Positions 62,790 through 64,000 of a stretch of 64,000 nucleotides of DNA are shown piece by piece. The DNA comes from Alicyclobacillus sacchari. Its GTDB lineage: Bacteria > Bacillota > Bacilli > Alicyclobacillales > Alicyclobacillaceae. The translations under genes and the position numbers were made by a program. The notes below the pieces were generated by a model. That model worked only from the letters and a program-made list of their open reading frames with translations. It ran no database searches and had not been told where the DNA came from. Position 1 is the first letter of the stretch, and the number at the start of each line of letters is the position of its first letter. Where the stretch lies: positions 1 to 64,000 of the forward strand of contig NZ_SORF01000003.1 of NCBI RefSeq assembly GCF_004366795.1. Reading direction: 5' to 3'.

Positions 62790-64000
62790 GTGTCTCAACG
62801 GTATGCACATCTGCTCTTGCGCTACCGCTACTTGATGATTGCCGTCTGGCTCGTGGCCGTTGCAGCGGCTCACGTCTGTCTGCCACAATTGAACAGCGTC
62901 GTGGCGCATCGCAACACCGAATTCCTGCCTAACTCAACGAGCGTCGTCGTCGCCAGCAATTGGCTGAAGCAGGTCAACCCCAAGGCAAGCGTCGGTAGCA
63001 GTGCCGTCGTGGCCATCTATAACCCAAAGGGTCTGACCCGCCAAGACAAGTCGTGGTTTGCCAACGAGTTGCGGCAAATCGCAAAGGACAAGACGAAGTA
63101 TGGCGTGAAATCGGTTAGCGGCGCGTTCAACGCGAGCGCCACCATCCAGAAACAATATATAAGTGGAGATGGCACGGCCGAGATCGCAAGCATCGGCTTT
63201 CCCGATTCAGACGTCGCCAAGACAACAAACGCTGCGCTTGCCCGCGTCGAACATGCGTTTGGGCAAAAGCCTGCCGACGCACGCATCTTGTTTACCGGCG
63301 ACACCCCCATTGAAAATGACAACATCAACATTTCCATGAACGGAGCATCAAAAACCGCAGGTGTGACGGTGGCACTCGTGCTCATCATCCTCCTTGTGGT
63401 ATTCCGATCCGTCGTCGCCCCCTTCCTTACCCTGCTATCCATTGGCCTGTCCTATCTCCTGACGACCAATGTCGTCGCGGCGTTGGCCAACGTCGGCTTG
63501 CCAGTGTCGACCTTCACGGACACGTTCCTGATTGCCATCATCTTTGGTGCCGGGACGGACTACAGCATCATCGTCATGAACCGCTTCCGCGAAGAATCGA
63601 GCCGCGGCTTGGCCCCCGTGGATGCCCTTGCGGCCGCCTTCCGGGGCATTGGCAAAACAGTCGTGTTTAGTGCACTCACCGTCTTCATGTCGTTTGCCAC
63701 GCTTTACTTCGCCCGTTTTGGGCTATTCAAATCAGGCGTCGGCGTCGCCGTCGGGATCGCGATCACGCTGGCGGCATGTCTGACGTTCCTGCCGGCCTTG
63801 ATGCTGTGCCTAGGGAGATTTGTTTTCTGGCCGCGCAAATCGATCACGGCAGCCAGCCACAAGCCGTCCCGCGTATGGAGTGCCACAGGTCGCCTCTCGC
63901 TGCGTCACCCGTGGTGGACACTCGCCGCTGTCTCCGTCGTCCTGGCGCCTATAGCAATGACGTTCACCGACCAAAGAACGTTCGATCCAACCTCAGACAT
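62790..64000 (+). CDS. MMPL-family transporter, N-terminal part
   Basis: An open frame that runs off the right edge (at least 403 residues). The GTG at 62790 has GGAGG 8 bases upstream. One membrane helix is followed by a large extracytoplasmic domain, then a block of helices with the RND/MMPL proton-relay motif in FGAGTDYSIIVMNRFREE. Such proteins export lipids or drugs in Actinobacteria and related compounds in Bacilli. The truncated C-terminal half is outside the window. Confidence 0.9.
   Translation, partial: MSQRYAHLLLRYRYLMIAVWLVAVAAAHVCLPQLNSVVAHRNTEFLPNSTSVVVASNWLKQVNPKASVGSSAVVAIYNPKGLTRQDKSWFANELRQIAKDKTKYGVKSVSGAFNASATIQKQYISGDGTAEIASIGFPDSDVAKTTNAALARVEHAFGQKPADARILFTGDTPIENDNINISMNGASKTAGVTVALVLIILLVVFRSVVAPFLTLLSIGLSYLLTTNVVAALANVGLPVSTFTDTFLIAIIFGAGTDYSIIVMNRFREESSRGLAPVDALAAAFRGIGKTVVFSALTVFMSFATLYFARFGLFKSGVGVAVGIAITLAACLTFLPALMLCLGRFVFWPRKSITAASHKPSRVWSATGRLSLRHPWWTLAAVSVVLAPIAMTFTDQRTFDPTSD

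Overview
The window reads as a chromosomal stretch of an endospore-forming, moderately GC-rich Bacilli species. The evidence is a GerA-type germinant receptor operon, a CIRCE/HrcA-type groESL operon, Bacillus-like gene order (thiL-tsaE-tsaB-rimI-tsaD facing a ydiF-type ABC-F gene; acpS-lipoprotein-alr-antitoxin-EndoA) and frequent GTG/TTG starts with strong Shine-Dalgarno (SD) sequences. An Alicyclobacillaceae-like host is my inference and is not proven here. No phage, insertion sequence, CRISPR array or tRNA gene was recognised; almost everything is core genome.

Layout. 1-385: promoters and leader of an rRNA operon on the minus strand, whose 16S gene just enters at base 1. 541-14178: an EamA transporter gene and a large minus-strand purine cluster, read from the right as guaA-purB-purC-purS-purQ-purL-purF-purM-purH-purD. 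guaA has its own promoter, a guanine riboswitch and a terminator; purB is preceded by an inverted pair of PurR boxes. purE, purK and purN are not in the cluster. 14336-18640: a moxR-DUF58-transglutaminase operon. 19123-21163: a CxxC protein and a DHA2 efflux pump. 21479-23597: groES-groEL under CIRCE. 23616-27263: a tightly overlapping chain (mobB, molybdopterin-binding protein, mobA, 5-formyl-THF cyclo-ligase, PAP2 phosphatase).

27329-33815: the ABC-F gene faces the t6A tRNA-modification operon, with a cluster of six DnaA-box-like sites between them. 33981-35445: dedA, DUF1450 and a DUF2922/DUF1659 pair. 35602-41641: germination operon (gerA, gerC, a 66-residue membrane protein, gerB), then a membrane HD-GYP protein. 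41614-43635: a class I amidotransferase and ahcY. 43730-48780: EndoA toxin-antitoxin, alr, a lipoprotein, NAD(P)H-hydrate repair enzyme and acpS.

48906-53804: map, a Toprim protein, small spore-like proteins including a tandem pair of 82-residue paralogues, and an autoregulated YtrA-type GntR/ABC transporter operon. 53804-57865: a thioredoxin-like protein, GDP-mannose pyrophosphorylase, and an MFS pump with a MerR regulator. 58021-64000: a class A penicillin-binding protein with altered transglycosylase catalytic motifs, a D,D-carboxypeptidase, a CcdC-like protein and the start of an MMPL transporter.

A wholly new multi-gene system is not evident. The observations I rate highest are the DnaA-box cluster at tsaD/ydiF, the altered GT51 active site of the penicillin-binding protein, the HD-GYP gene beside the germination operon, the dual purine control around guaA/purB, and the tandem 82-residue paralogues.
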